DNA of 39,699 bases, from IMG/VR virus record IMGVR_UViG_3300049914_000114, positions 1 through 39,699 of that record; one strand, given 5' to 3'. Below are positions 1 to 5,542 of the stretch, piece after piece (the stretch's first letter is position 1; the number at the start of each line of letters is the position of its first letter). The translations under genes and the position numbers were made by a program. Under the pieces are notes generated by a model. The model ran no database searches. It saw only the letters and a program-made list of their open reading frames with translations, and was not told where the DNA came from. Source of the DNA: a virus.

Positions 1-76
1 GTTTACCCTGTTTCGTGGAATTTTGAGCTTTTTACTAAGTTGGGTTTGGGTTATCCCAAGTTTGATCAGTTGGATT

Positions 77-135
77 TTTGTCTGTTTTTTGAATGGTAGT
101 TTGTCCATAGGAAAAGATTATAAAGACATTTGTCT
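77..135. promoter_or_regulatory. Cluster of TTTGTC half-sites upstream of the HTH gene
   Basis: TTTGTC occurs at 77-82, 100-105 and 129-134. The last is part of an inverted repeat, AGACA-TT-TGTCT, at 124-135. The same half-site appears as a GACAAA-N7-TTTGTC palindrome in the next promoter at 438-456. Repetition in just these two leaders suggests they are operators for the HTH protein encoded at 155-385, which would then control itself and the next gene. A TATAAA at 119-124 could be a -10 box, but I see no good -35 at the right distance. Binding is inferred. Confidence 0.5.
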
Positions 136-154
136 GTAAAGTCAAGAAAATAAT

Positions 155-385
155 ATGACCGAATTCAAGTTTGATGAAAATAAGTTTTATGATAAGTTAA
201 TAGCAATATTGGAATACGAACATTCACGTCTTGGGGATTGGGGAAAGGTTAAAGCGAAAATCGGAGTTGATAGAGATACGGTTTTAAAGTGGCGTAAACT
301 AAAGAGATTTCCAAGTTTGCGTAGTCTTATAAAAATATGTGAAGCAACGAATTACCCGCCTGCCCATCTTCTTTCCAACAAATAA
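155..385 (+). CDS. Small HTH (XRE/Cro-like) transcriptional regulator
   Basis: A 76-residue protein. Residues about 25-70 look like an XRE/Cro-type helix-turn-helix: the segment GVDRDTVLKW would be helices 2-3, followed by a PSLRSLIKICEA helix typical of the family. It has no extra domain, so it resembles a Cro-like repressor or a small immunity regulator. No strong ribosome binding site precedes the ATG. Its leader and the next promoter share TTTGTC half-sites, which makes it the natural candidate to bind them. Whether it represses or activates cannot be told from sequence. A partner repressor may lie left of the window. Confidence 0.7.
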   Translation: MTEFKFDENKFYDKLIAILEYEHSRLGDWGKVKAKIGVDRDTVLKWRKLKRFPSLRSLIKICEATNYPPAHLLSNK

Positions 386-435
386 ACCAAAGAAAACGAT
401 TAGAAAATTTTAATAATCATGTGAAATCTTTCTTC

Positions 436-464
436 TTGACAAAGCAGAAATTTGTCTTTATGAT
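436..464 (+). promoter_or_regulatory. Sigma70-type promoter with embedded palindromic operator
   Basis: TTGACA at 436-441, a 17-nt spacer, then TATGAT at 459-464, a near-consensus promoter. A perfect inverted repeat, GACAAA at 438-443 and TTTGTC at 451-456, overlaps the -35 and the spacer, so a protein bound there would block RNA polymerase. The expected start of transcription (470-473) coincides with the ATG at 472, leaving no room for a Shine-Dalgarno site. Confidence 0.75.
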
Positions 465-471
465 AATAAAT

Positions 472-615
472 ATGAAAAAAATAATCCTACCTGAATGGAA
501 ATGTTTAAGGTGCTTTCACGTCTGGTATGGCCGGACTCCTAATAAACCCAGGGAGTGCCCGAATTGTAAGACAAGGAATTGGGATAAGGAGAAAAATGAA
601 AGCAAGAGGAGTTAG
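472..615 (+). CDS. Small zinc-ribbon protein, probably leaderless
   Basis: A 47-residue basic protein with two CxxC pairs (CLRC near residue 10 and CPNC near residue 27), a one-knuckle zinc ribbon, and a Lys/Glu-rich tail. I chose ATG 472 over the GTG at 421. The promoter -10 box sits at 459-464, inside the longer reading frame, so a transcript from it cannot include the GTG. With the transcription start predicted at about 470-473 the mRNA would be leaderless. It overlaps the next gene by 20 bases. Function unknown; a DNA- or RNA-binding role is only a guess from the ribbon. Confidence 0.65.
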   Translation: MKKIILPEWKCLRCFHVWYGRTPNKPRECPNCKTRNWDKEKNESKRS

Positions 616-919
616 AGAATTAAAAAGGTATTTGAACGGAGATAGGCTTACTCAAAGGCAGGCCATTATCGCAAATTGTGCCAGTTGTATGAATTATTAT
701 GCAGACGGGAAAAACGATTGCTTAATCCCAAATTGCCCACTTTATCCCTTTATGCCCTACCGGAATAAAGAAAAATACCCCGATTTTAAGTCTACAGCAC
801 GTGTACAGAGTGCCCAGAGGAACTTAAAGCCTAAAACAAGGGGTAGGATAGCCACAAAAGGTATTAATTCCCCTAATACTGATAAAACTATATCTACAGA
901 AGCAAGTTTATCGCCATAA
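596..919 (+). CDS. Cysteine-rich phage protein with CPLYPF motif
   Basis: A 107-residue protein starting at ATG 596, just after AAGGAGAAAA. The N-terminal part carries CASC, then DC and NCPLYPFMPY, a spacing that suggests one zinc site. Small phage proteins with this Cys..Cys..DC..C-PLYP pattern are common in early regions. The C-terminal 45 residues are basic, Ser/Thr-rich and probably disordered. It overlaps the zinc-ribbon gene before it, so the two are probably co-translated. Its role is not known to me. Confidence 0.6.
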   Translation: MKARGVRELKRYLNGDRLTQRQAIIANCASCMNYYADGKNDCLIPNCPLYPFMPYRNKEKYPDFKSTARVQSAQRNLKPKTRGRIATKGINSPNTDKTISTEASLSP

Positions 920-970
920 CCTTTTTCGTTTGGAGATGAAATGATCCCCCACTCTTCCTCTTAGGAGAGA
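918..970 (+). repeat. Leader repeat, copy 1 (SD-sequestering hairpin)
   Basis: Shares most of its sequence with 1205-1260: AACCTTTTTC(G/A)TTTGGA, GAAATGATCC, then TTCCTCTTAGGAGA. Hairpin 1 pairs TCGTTT with AAATGA through a G-U wobble; the other copy has TCATTT, a normal pair at that position, so pairing is conserved despite the base change. Hairpin 2 pairs TTCCT with AGGAG around CTT and buries the Shine-Dalgarno of the 978 gene. Likely a translational control element. Confidence 0.55.
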
Positions 971-977
971 AAAGTAA

Positions 978-1202
978 ATGAAAATAGAAAAAGGTATTCC
1001 TTGTCCATATTTTGGGAGAGTAGATGGTCTTAAATACCCCTTTGAAAGGATGAAAGTTGGAGATTCTTTTTTAATCTCAAAAGAAATAGCTCACTTTAAT
1101 GTCCGAAATGCCTATTGGCAACTTATGCACCGGAAGCATTTAGATTGGAAATTTACCATTAGAAAAACCGCTAAGGGATTTCGGTGCTGGAGAATTAAAT
1201 AA
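978..1202 (+). CDS. Small phage protein with YPF..M.VGDSF motif
   Basis: A 74-residue basic protein containing KYPFERMKVGDSF (residues about 19-31) and ending in a Lys/Arg- and Trp-rich segment. Small phage and plasmid proteins with this YPF-M-VGDSF signature are frequent in early regions, are uncharacterised, and have a probable nucleic-acid-binding fold. The gene is flanked by two copies of a direct repeat (918-970 and 1205-1260). Its own ribosome binding site AGGAGAGAAAAGTAA lies in the first copy and can be hidden in a hairpin. Confidence 0.6.
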   Translation: MKIEKGIPCPYFGRVDGLKYPFERMKVGDSFLISKEIAHFNVRNAYWQLMHRKHLDWKFTIRKTAKGFRCWRIK

Positions 1203-1204
1203 TA

Positions 1205-1260
1205 AACCTTTTTCATTTGGAAGATTTGAAATGATCCACTCATTTTCCTCTTAGGAGAAG
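1205..1260 (+). repeat. Leader repeat, copy 2, without a start codon after it
   Basis: Second copy of the element at 918-970. Here the last hairpin is longer: TTTTCCT pairs with AGGAGAA around CTT, 7 pairs with one G-U. No ATG, GTG or TTG follows at usable distance from the AGGAGA; a series of hairpins begins at 1264 instead. Either it leads a non-coding RNA or it is the remnant of a leader whose gene was lost or replaced. Confidence 0.5.
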
Positions 1261-1263
1261 ACC

Positions 1264-1461
1264 GTAACAGACCCGAAAGGACGACCTGTTACACACGGCT
1301 CCCGTGATAGAGGATTCAGCCCTTTGAGTTAGACAGGCGGTGAGGAGATCGAAGAAATAGAAGGGTTAACCAGAGACCCGATAACTGGTTCGTAGAGTTT
1401 GACCCACTCTACACCCTAACGAGATAGGGTGATGCTGACGGGTTCGACGGGATTAATCCCG
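1264..1461 (+). ncRNA. Candidate structured RNA: six successive hairpins
   Basis: The 273-bp gap between genes contains no convincing ORF but six hairpins in a row: 1264-1270/1286-1292 (7 bp, with an inner CCGAAAGG), 1294-1298/1302-1306 (CACGG/CCGTG), 1368-1373/1385-1390 (AACCAG/CTGGTT), 1392-1398/1406-1412 (GTAGAGT/ACTCTAC), 1412-1418/1425-1431 (CACCCTA/TAGGGTG) and 1448-1452/1457-1461 (CGGGA-TTAA-TCCCG). The last ends about 15 nt before ATG 1476. It matches no RNA class I can name. A GGTTCGACGGGATT stretch at 1441-1454 resembles the start of tmRNA, but no acceptor stem or tag frame is present. Confidence 0.45.
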
Positions 1462-1475
1462 ACAGGGAGAAGAAG

Positions 1476-1814
1476 ATGGAAAAAAAATTAGAAGTGATTG
1501 TAGAAGAAGGGAAAAAATTGGGAGAACTTTGGGCAGAAAATAGACTACCTAAGGAGGCGTTGGAGGTAATCCCCCCAGAAAAATGGGAGGAATGTGTGAA
1601 GCATCTCCATCTATATCCGAGAGCTAAAAGTCTTCTCACAAAATGGGGAGATACTAAAGGATGGGAGAAGTGGATGCTCTCCTGTCTATCAATTTTTTGT
1701 GAGGTACAACTCTACCCCACGGTTCCTGATATTGAAGGAGTTGCTGATCGATTTTTGCGCCGAAAGGCAAATATCTCCGATCTCAGGGCCGCCGTAAAGG
1801 AAGCCAAGAAATAA
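1476..1814 (+). CDS. Uncharacterised phage protein, mostly helical
   Basis: A 112-residue protein with no motif I recognise. It is charged and probably all-helical, with an aromatic- and Cys-containing middle (WMLSCLSIFCEV, residues about 67-78). Start is the ATG after CAGGGAGAAGAAG, immediately downstream of the hairpin series, so its translation could depend on how that leader folds. A 179-bp gap follows before the next gene. Its residues past 80, with the motif VADRFLRRKANISDLRAAV, look like a small helical bundle. Confidence 0.6.
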   Translation: MEKKLEVIVEEGKKLGELWAENRLPKEALEVIPPEKWEECVKHLHLYPRAKSLLTKWGDTKGWEKWMLSCLSIFCEVQLYPTVPDIEGVADRFLRRKANISDLRAAVKEAKK

Positions 1815-1862
1815 CTTTACTCCTGCTGCCGACGTGTGGTAGGATAAAAAGAAAAAGTCTCC

Positions 1863-1936
1863 GACAGGGGACATTGTCTGTCACCATGAAAGCTCCGGCA
1901 AGTAATGGGATTATGGCAGGCGATGTCCCCTTTTTT
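1863..1936 (+). promoter_or_regulatory. Attenuator-like leader with exclusive hairpins
   Basis: GGGGACAT (1867-1874) can pair with ATGTCCCC (1923-1930), and the latter is followed by TTTTTT (1931-1936), as in an intrinsic terminator. A competing hairpin, GACAG (1863-1867) with CTGTC (1878-1882), ties up the same GGGGACAT. The two cannot coexist, which is the layout of a transcription attenuator or riboswitch. Words CAGGCGATG and GTGAGGAGATCGAA here also occur at 1334-1353 in the preceding hairpin region. The small loop-closing distance (48 nt) makes the terminator form uncertain. Confidence 0.4.
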
Positions 1937-1993
1937 ATGAGTGAGGAGATCGAAATCAACGGGATAGGAATATCTCGGGAAAGGAGAGGAGGT

Positions 1994-2164
1994 ATGAAAG
2001 CATTTCCTAAAAAGATTTATGCCCAATGGCAAAAATCAACAGGTAGCGAACCATATCTCGATGTTGGAACAACAATTGAATTCATTGACGAGCATATGGG
2101 CAAGGTTGCCATCTATGAACTCAAGGAAGTCAAAACGCTCAAAGTTACCAGAGAATTAGAGTAA
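1994..2164 (+). CDS. Small uncharacterised early protein
   Basis: A 56-residue protein starting at ATG 1994 after GGAGAGGAGGT. A longer frame opens at 1874, but it would run through the attenuator-like leader, lacks a ribosome binding site and has no recognisable content, so I reject it. The protein has an N-terminal KKIYAQW followed by a beta-rich core and a Lys/Glu-rich end, resembling short phage proteins that begin with a P-K-K-I-Y-x-x-W motif. Function unknown. Confidence 0.55.
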   Translation: MKAFPKKIYAQWQKSTGSEPYLDVGTTIEFIDEHMGKVAIYELKEVKTLKVTRELE

Positions 2165-2176
2165 AAGGAGGGTGAA

Positions 2177-2383
2177 ATGATTTTCTGTCCGATCTGCTTA
2201 AAAAAGATCAACAAAGAACTTCATGATGTTTCGGAGGGGGTTAAATGTCCCCATTGTAAACAGGAATTTGATAACACAAATGCAGTTTCAGCTGTGCCTT
2301 TTCCCGATTGCGTGACAAAAGTGAAATATGTTGGCCTAAATTCTGTAGAAAATGCAAATCTTCTATTTAAGATGATGCAATAA
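2177..2383 (+). CDS. Small zinc-ribbon protein
   Basis: A 68-residue protein with an N-terminal two-knuckle zinc ribbon, CPIC (residues 4-7) and CPHC (residues 24-27), then a short beta-rich tail. The ribosome binding site AAAGGAGGGTGAA precedes ATG. It lies 12 bp after the previous stop, in the same probable transcript. Single zinc ribbons like this occur in many phage early proteins that bind nucleic acid or host RNA polymerase, but nothing here points to one specific partner. Confidence 0.6.
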   Translation: MIFCPICLKKINKELHDVSEGVKCPHCKQEFDNTNAVSAVPFPDCVTKVKYVGLNSVENANLLFKMMQ

Positions 2384-2402
2384 ATATAGAGGGGGTGATC
2401 AC

Positions 2403-2783
2403 TTGACTAAGAAAAAATCTAATGATGTTATTGAAGAATCCTGCAAAAAGTATTTGATATACAAATTCACCGAGGATGAAATTAAAGAACTCGGCAAATC
2501 TCTCGCCAAAGCATTTTCCGATCATTCTGAAGCAGAAGGCCACCTAAAATCCGCTTCCACTCAAATCAAGGCTGAACTCTCGGCACTCGAAGGAAACATG
2601 ACGATGATGTCTGAAAAAATCCGATCTGGATACGAGCATCGAAACATCGATTGCAGAAAAGAGTTTGACTATAGGCTTGGAACCGTCACCATCACCCGTC
2701 TCGATACTGGCGAAGTCGTCGAAGAACGGCCAATGGATGCAGAAGAAACACAAAGAAAACTCGATTTGCAACCAAAAGAGTAA
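2403..2783 (+). CDS. Phage early protein with helical hairpin, TTG start
   Basis: A 126-residue protein starting at TTG 2403 after GAGGGGGTGATCAC; no ATG is available near the ribosome binding site. Residues about 23-75 form a long helical, probably coiled-coil region. A beta segment with C-R-x-E-F and GTVTITRLDTGEVVEERPM follows, then an E-Q/K-rich end. Proteins with this C-terminal DTGE-V-x-x-R-P-M pattern sit in many phage early operons and are uncharacterised. Probably co-transcribed with its neighbours. Confidence 0.6.
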   Translation: MTKKKSNDVIEESCKKYLIYKFTEDEIKELGKSLAKAFSDHSEAEGHLKSASTQIKAELSALEGNMTMMSEKIRSGYEHRNIDCRKEFDYRLGTVTITRLDTGEVVEERPMDAEETQRKLDLQPKE

Positions 2784-2807
2784 AGCCTTTCATAAGGAGG
2801 TGACCAC

Positions 2808-2993
2808 ATTCCTTACATAGTCTGCGAGAAATCCAAACAGCGGTTCAAAGTAAATGTCGATGTTTGTTTAGATGCTGAATGCCCTTTCCTAAGATTCCCG
2901 CAAAATCCTGAATCATCATCGTCATGGTATTGCGGATTCAAAGGAAAAGTGCAGAAAAGGATCGAGAGGAAGAAAAGAGTCAATGGCAAATAG
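2808..2993 (+). CDS. Small Cys-containing protein with apparent ATT start
   Basis: A 61-residue open frame from ATT 2808 to TAG 2993. An ideal AAGGAGGTGAC sits 7 nt upstream of the ATT, and an in-frame TAA at 2793-2795 closes the frame just before it. The next canonical in-frame start is GTG 2949, close to the end. The protein reads M(I)-PYIVCEKSKQRF, then four Cys in all (residues about 6, 23, 28, 46), suggesting a zinc site, and a Lys/Arg-rich tail. The end overlaps the next small ORF by 11 bases. ATT initiation is known for infC; here it is inferred. Confidence 0.6.
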   Translation: MPYIVCEKSKQRFKVNVDVCLDAECPFLRFPQNPESSSSWYCGFKGKVQKRIERKKRVNGK

Positions 2994-3087
2994 AATTCGT
3001 TTTCTTTTCAAGCTAAAAAATTCCTTCGAGCTTTTTTGGATTCGGTTGAGGCTCATCTATTGCCGGATATTGAGGAGATTGATATGA
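2983..3087 (+). CDS. Possible 34-residue basic hydrophobic peptide
   Basis: A short frame overlapping the ends of both neighbours (11 bases with the previous gene, ATGA with the next). The peptide is rich in Arg, Lys, Leu, Ile, Phe and Trp and would form an amphipathic, membrane-active helix. The ribosome binding site is weak (AGAGGAAGAAAAGAG). Tiling fits translational coupling, but the composition could also be chance from an AT-rich stretch, so the call is tentative. Confidence 0.3.
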   Translation: MANRIRFLFKLKNSFELFWIRLRLIYCRILRRLI

Positions 3088-3452
3088 AAACCAAGAAATT
3101 TAAAGCGAGCATCAAGGTAATGAACTCTTACGATTATTCCCATTTTGAAGCATCCCTTGCCAGCGATAAATCAATGACCATTGAAGAAATTAATGGGATG
3201 CGGAAGGTTTCTCAGCGTCTTGTTGATGAGGCGATTAGGCAATATAAGGTTCGCAAACAGATGGAGAGTAGTAAATCGGCGGCTCAATGGGATCGAGACA
3301 ATCTGAGGCATCGGGTTGAACTCATCAAGAACAAACCGGAGTCAGAATGGTCTCCTCAAGACAAGGCTGATGTCAAATTAGTATCCGATAGAGATTGGCA
3401 ATCTCAATTTGACTATGACTACGAGGATGATTGGGGAGAGGAAGGAGGTTGA
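3084..3452 (+). CDS. Phage early protein with YDYSHFE motif
   Basis: A 122-residue protein starting at ATG 3084 after TGAGGAGATTGAT; an upstream in-frame ATG at 3036 lacks a site. The N-terminus has a beta segment with YDYSHFEASL (residues about 16-25), followed by a helical region with many Arg and Lys and a very acidic C-terminus (residues 108-121). Phage proteins with a conserved S-Y-D-Y-S/C-H-F-E motif are widespread in early operons of siphoviruses and have no assigned function. Confidence 0.6.
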   Translation: MKTKKFKASIKVMNSYDYSHFEASLASDKSMTIEEINGMRKVSQRLVDEAIRQYKVRKQMESSKSAAQWDRDNLRHRVELIKNKPESEWSPQDKADVKLVSDRDWQSQFDYDYEDDWGEEGG

Positions 3453-3453
3453 T

Positions 3454-3603
3454 ATGAATCATCGGAATCGTCCATCGGCAATCAATTGGGATGTCGCTTG
3501 GCAATATCTTCGCATACCTTGTTGGCTTGCCTTAATTGCTGTTCTTGTCTATTTGGGCATTTTTGTCTATGCCCCATTTACCGTTAAATTGGTATGGAAA
3601 TGA
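3454..3603 (+). CDS. Single-pass membrane protein
   Basis: A 49-residue protein with one transmembrane segment (about residues 18-42, with CWLALIAVLVYLGIFVYA as the core) after a polar, basic N-terminus, so the N-terminus is probably cytoplasmic. Start is ATG 3454 after GGAAGGAGGTTGAT; the longer frame from 3409 lacks a site. Lies directly after the YDYSHFE gene. Small early membrane proteins of phages often act in superinfection exclusion or host takeover, but nothing here identifies a role. Confidence 0.6.
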   Translation: MNHRNRPSAINWDVAWQYLRIPCWLALIAVLVYLGIFVYAPFTVKLVWK

Positions 3604-3613
3604 AAGGGGAAAA

Positions 3614-4141
3614 ATGAAAGAACATCCAATCATTTTTAGTTCAGAAATGGTCAGGGCAATCCTTGAGGGTAGAAAGACTATGACGAGGAGGATAATAAAA
3701 CCACAACCTTGTGAGGGAGATTGGCTAAGAAAATTTCATCTTGAAAAGTGGATTAGTGAATGTCCTTTTGGTCAAACCGGAGATCATCTCTGGGTAAGGG
3801 AGACACATGATGTTGTTTTTGCCGGATACAAAGACGGAAGAGGGAGACAGATTATCTATAGGGCTACTAATCCTGATTGGCCTTATGGTTGGACACCCTC
3901 CATCCACATGCCCCGCTGGGCCTCCCGTATCACCCTTGAAATCACAAATATCAGGGTTGAGAGGGTGCAGGAGATCACCACAGAAGATTCGATTAAAGAA
4001 GGAGTAACTATTTATCCCTATGAAGATGCTGCTTGGCGTTGGAAATTTAGAAGATTATGGGATTCTATCAACGGTAAGGGTGCATGGGAACGAAACGATT
4101 TCGTATGGGTGATTGAATTTAAAAGAGAGGTATCAAGATGA
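3614..4141 (+). CDS. ASCH/PUA-like phage protein
   Basis: A 175-residue protein starting at ATG 3614 after AAAGGGGAAAA. It opens with PIIFSSEMVRAILEGRKTMTRR, the signature of ASCH/PUA-like phage proteins. GDHLWVRET, MPRWASRI and V-x-x-I-x-x-E-D-x-x-x-E-G follow, and a final WVIEF strand closes the fold. ASCH domains are beta barrels related to PUA that bind RNA or modified nucleotides. This one is full length for the family. It overlaps the next gene by ATGA. The ligand is unknown. Confidence 0.75.
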   Translation: MKEHPIIFSSEMVRAILEGRKTMTRRIIKPQPCEGDWLRKFHLEKWISECPFGQTGDHLWVRETHDVVFAGYKDGRGRQIIYRATNPDWPYGWTPSIHMPRWASRITLEITNIRVERVQEITTEDSIKEGVTIYPYEDAAWRWKFRRLWDSINGKGAWERNDFVWVIEFKREVSR

Positions 4142-4410
4142 AAGAGTACATTGACCGATGTTTGATAAACGATAATTGGATCATTAAAAAAGTTCGGAAT
4201 GAAAACAATAACCAGCTTCTCAAATGGGGCGTTCAAATCCATACTTCGTGGGAATGGCTTGGGTACACTACCGAAGAACTTGGCTCTTTGGCTAAAGCTA
4301 TTGGGGAGTATGAATATCGAGATGGCACTAAAGAGAAAGTAGTTTCCGAGGCTATTCAGGTGGCAACCTTGGCTCTTAAAATTGCAGAGATGTTTGAGGC
4401 AGAAATATGA
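4138..4410 (+). CDS. Uncharacterised early protein
   Basis: A 90-residue protein coupled by ATGA to genes on both sides. The C-terminal helix EAIQVATLALKIAEM (residues about 70-84) is like the last helix of MazG-related nucleotide pyrophosphohydrolase subfamilies in phages. The metal-binding ExxE pairs of an active enzyme are not evident, though, so I do not call an activity. The N-terminal half looks beta-rich with Trp residues. Confidence 0.5.
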   Translation: MKEYIDRCLINDNWIIKKVRNENNNQLLKWGVQIHTSWEWLGYTTEELGSLAKAIGEYEYRDGTKEKVVSEAIQVATLALKIAEMFEAEI

Positions 4411-4646
4411 TTGACAGCCGATATTTGGAGTTTGATCGTGTTGGTTATACTGGCAAAACCGATGTTTGGAATGTTCTATCAAAATCTCAAGGATCGGTTT
4501 TGGGACAAATAAAATGGTTTGGACGATGGAGACAATACTGCTTTTATCCTTCTCCGAATACAATATTCAATCCTGAGTGCATGGCCGATATTTCTAAAGT
4601 TATCAAAGAATTGATGGCAAGGAGAAGGCTAAATGAAATTCCGTGA
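4407..4646 (+). CDS. Phage protein with WFGRWRQYCFYPS motif
   Basis: A 79-residue protein with KTDVWNVLS, LGQIKWFGRWRQYCFYP and TIFNPECMADI segments, spread over nearly the whole length. Short proteins with this W-x-x-RWRQY-x-F-x-P and F-x-x-x-C/C-L-x-D-I layout occur widely in phages and bacterial accessory regions without assigned function. It starts in ATGA overlap with the gene before and runs 14 bases into the next, consistent with one coupled operon. Confidence 0.6.
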   Translation: MIDSRYLEFDRVGYTGKTDVWNVLSKSQGSVLGQIKWFGRWRQYCFYPSPNTIFNPECMADISKVIKELMARRRLNEIP

Positions 4647-4833
4647 GCTCACCGCTTGGTTATTATTGGTTCTCTTAATTGGTGCTATAGGGGGTGCTAT
4701 CATAATTCAAAAATCAATTCTTCCAAGGATCCAAGCAATTGAAAGTAGCCACAGGGGAATAGTTCAAGCATTAACAGAACAAGGGATTAAGATTCAGATA
4801 TCACCTGACCCGAAAAAGAAAGTAGGACCTTAA
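4633..4833 (+). CDS. Small membrane protein with one TM segment
   Basis: A 66-residue protein with a transmembrane helix near residues 7-27 (LTAWLLLVLLIGAIGGAI) followed by a short helical, polar tail facing either side. Its start overlaps the previous gene by 14 bases, after GGCAAGGAGAAGGCTA. The N-terminal MKFRE plus long hydrophobic stretch could be read as a signal anchor. There is no lipobox. Function unknown; similar one-pass proteins sit at 3454 and 5622. Confidence 0.55.
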   Translation: MKFRELTAWLLLVLLIGAIGGAIIIQKSILPRIQAIESSHRGIVQALTEQGIKIQISPDPKKKVGP

Positions 4834-4835
4834 AG

Positions 4836-5264
4836 ATGTATGCCGAGGAGTTAAATTACTGGCAGACGAGCAAATCCTCTCCCGATACCTGGATTGATCG
4901 AGCGAAACGCCAAATAGAAGATTTGGGAGGAAAAATTGAAGCCGAGGGGTTTGGTATGGATCGTAATGGCAAAGCAGCCTTTATGCTTGGATTTTCGATT
5001 GAAGGTAACGCTTTCAAGATTATTTGGCCGGTAATGAAATCCTATAAAGAAAATGATAAAGCCGCCAGGGTTCAGGCCGCCACGATGCTCTATCATTATA
5101 TTAAAGGAGTTTGCCTGCGTGCCGTTGTTTGTGGGTTTAAGGATGCTTTCTTTTCTCATTTGATGCTTTCCGATGGTAGAACTGCTGGACAAATAGAAAA
5201 TGAAGAATTGAAAAACTTGGCAGATTTATTTCCACGGCAAGCGTTGATTGAAAACAAAAAATGA
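4836..5264 (+). CDS. Conserved phage protein, RVQAATMLYHYIKGVC type
   Basis: A 142-residue protein; the middle carries W-P-V-x-x-S-x-x-x-N-D-K-AARVQAATMLYHYIKG (residues about 65-90) and ends with MLSDGRTAG. Proteins of this layout are frequent in siphovirus early regions, are cytoplasmic alpha/beta, and lack an assigned role. The ATGA at the end couples it to a small ORF. Full length compared with similar phage proteins. A weak AAAG-type ribosome binding site precedes the ATG. Confidence 0.6.
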   Translation: MYAEELNYWQTSKSSPDTWIDRAKRQIEDLGGKIEAEGFGMDRNGKAAFMLGFSIEGNAFKIIWPVMKSYKENDKAARVQAATMLYHYIKGVCLRAVVCGFKDAFFSHLMLSDGRTAGQIENEELKNLADLFPRQALIENKK

Positions 5265-5410
5265 AAAGGATCAACCTAATAAAACACTATGGTTTTTGGT
5301 GGAAAGTGGGCTTTGTAGGTTTCTGGAAAACATTGAGTCGCCTGTCCCCGCCCAGGCTACGGGGCCGAGGAAATAAAAAGGAGAAATCAAGAAATGAAAA
5401 AGACCATTGA
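5261..5410 (+). CDS. Small basic ORF coupled to the preceding gene
   Basis: A 49-residue frame starting in ATGA overlap with the stop of the 4836 gene. The N-terminal 25 residues are aromatic and hydrophobic (HYGFWWKVGFVGFW), the rest strongly Lys/Arg-rich and likely disordered. The DNA contains a CCCCG/CGGGG hairpin around 5350-5367, so the frame may simply cover an RNA element. The next ORF starts within it at 5394. Supported only by coupling. Confidence 0.35.
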   Translation: MKRINLIKHYGFWWKVGFVGFWKTLSRLSPPRLRGRGNKKEKSRNEKDH

Positions 5411-5525
5411 ATTTCTAATCAGACATTTTCTTCCTAAGTATCATCTGGTCAGAAAATATAAGAAAAGAACATTAAAGATTCAAGAGGAAGGTTTAAAAAG
5501 AGATTCACTTATTTCAGAAAGGTAG
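5394..5525 (+). CDS. Small basic uncharacterised protein
   Basis: A 43-residue protein with AAAAGGAGAAATCAAGAA before its ATG. Very basic (about one third Lys/Arg) and helical, with an N-terminal hydrophobic face (FLIRHFLP). It overlaps the preceding frame by 17 bases. No motif I recognise. The good ribosome binding site is the main reason to call it. Confidence 0.4.
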   Translation: MKKTIEFLIRHFLPKYHLVRKYKKRTLKIQEEGLKRDSLISER

Positions 5526-5542
5526 TAAGGATGGGCAGCCCT

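Noticed and set aside
1-60. TTGGG-TTAT-CCCAA palindrome at 46-59 as a terminator
   Set aside because: The stem is only 5 bp and no T-run directly follows; the edge of the window prevents judging what lies upstream.
1441-1475. Possible tmRNA because of GGTTCGACGGGATT
   Set aside because: Only about 14 bases resemble the tmRNA start; no acceptor stem, tag reading frame or T-arm partner was found on either side. It is explained by the local CGGGA-TTAA-TCCCG hairpin.
1874-1993. Upstream extension of the 1994 gene
   Set aside because: The TTG start has no ribosome binding site, the frame runs through the attenuator-like hairpins, and GGAGAGGAGGT sits directly before ATG 1994.
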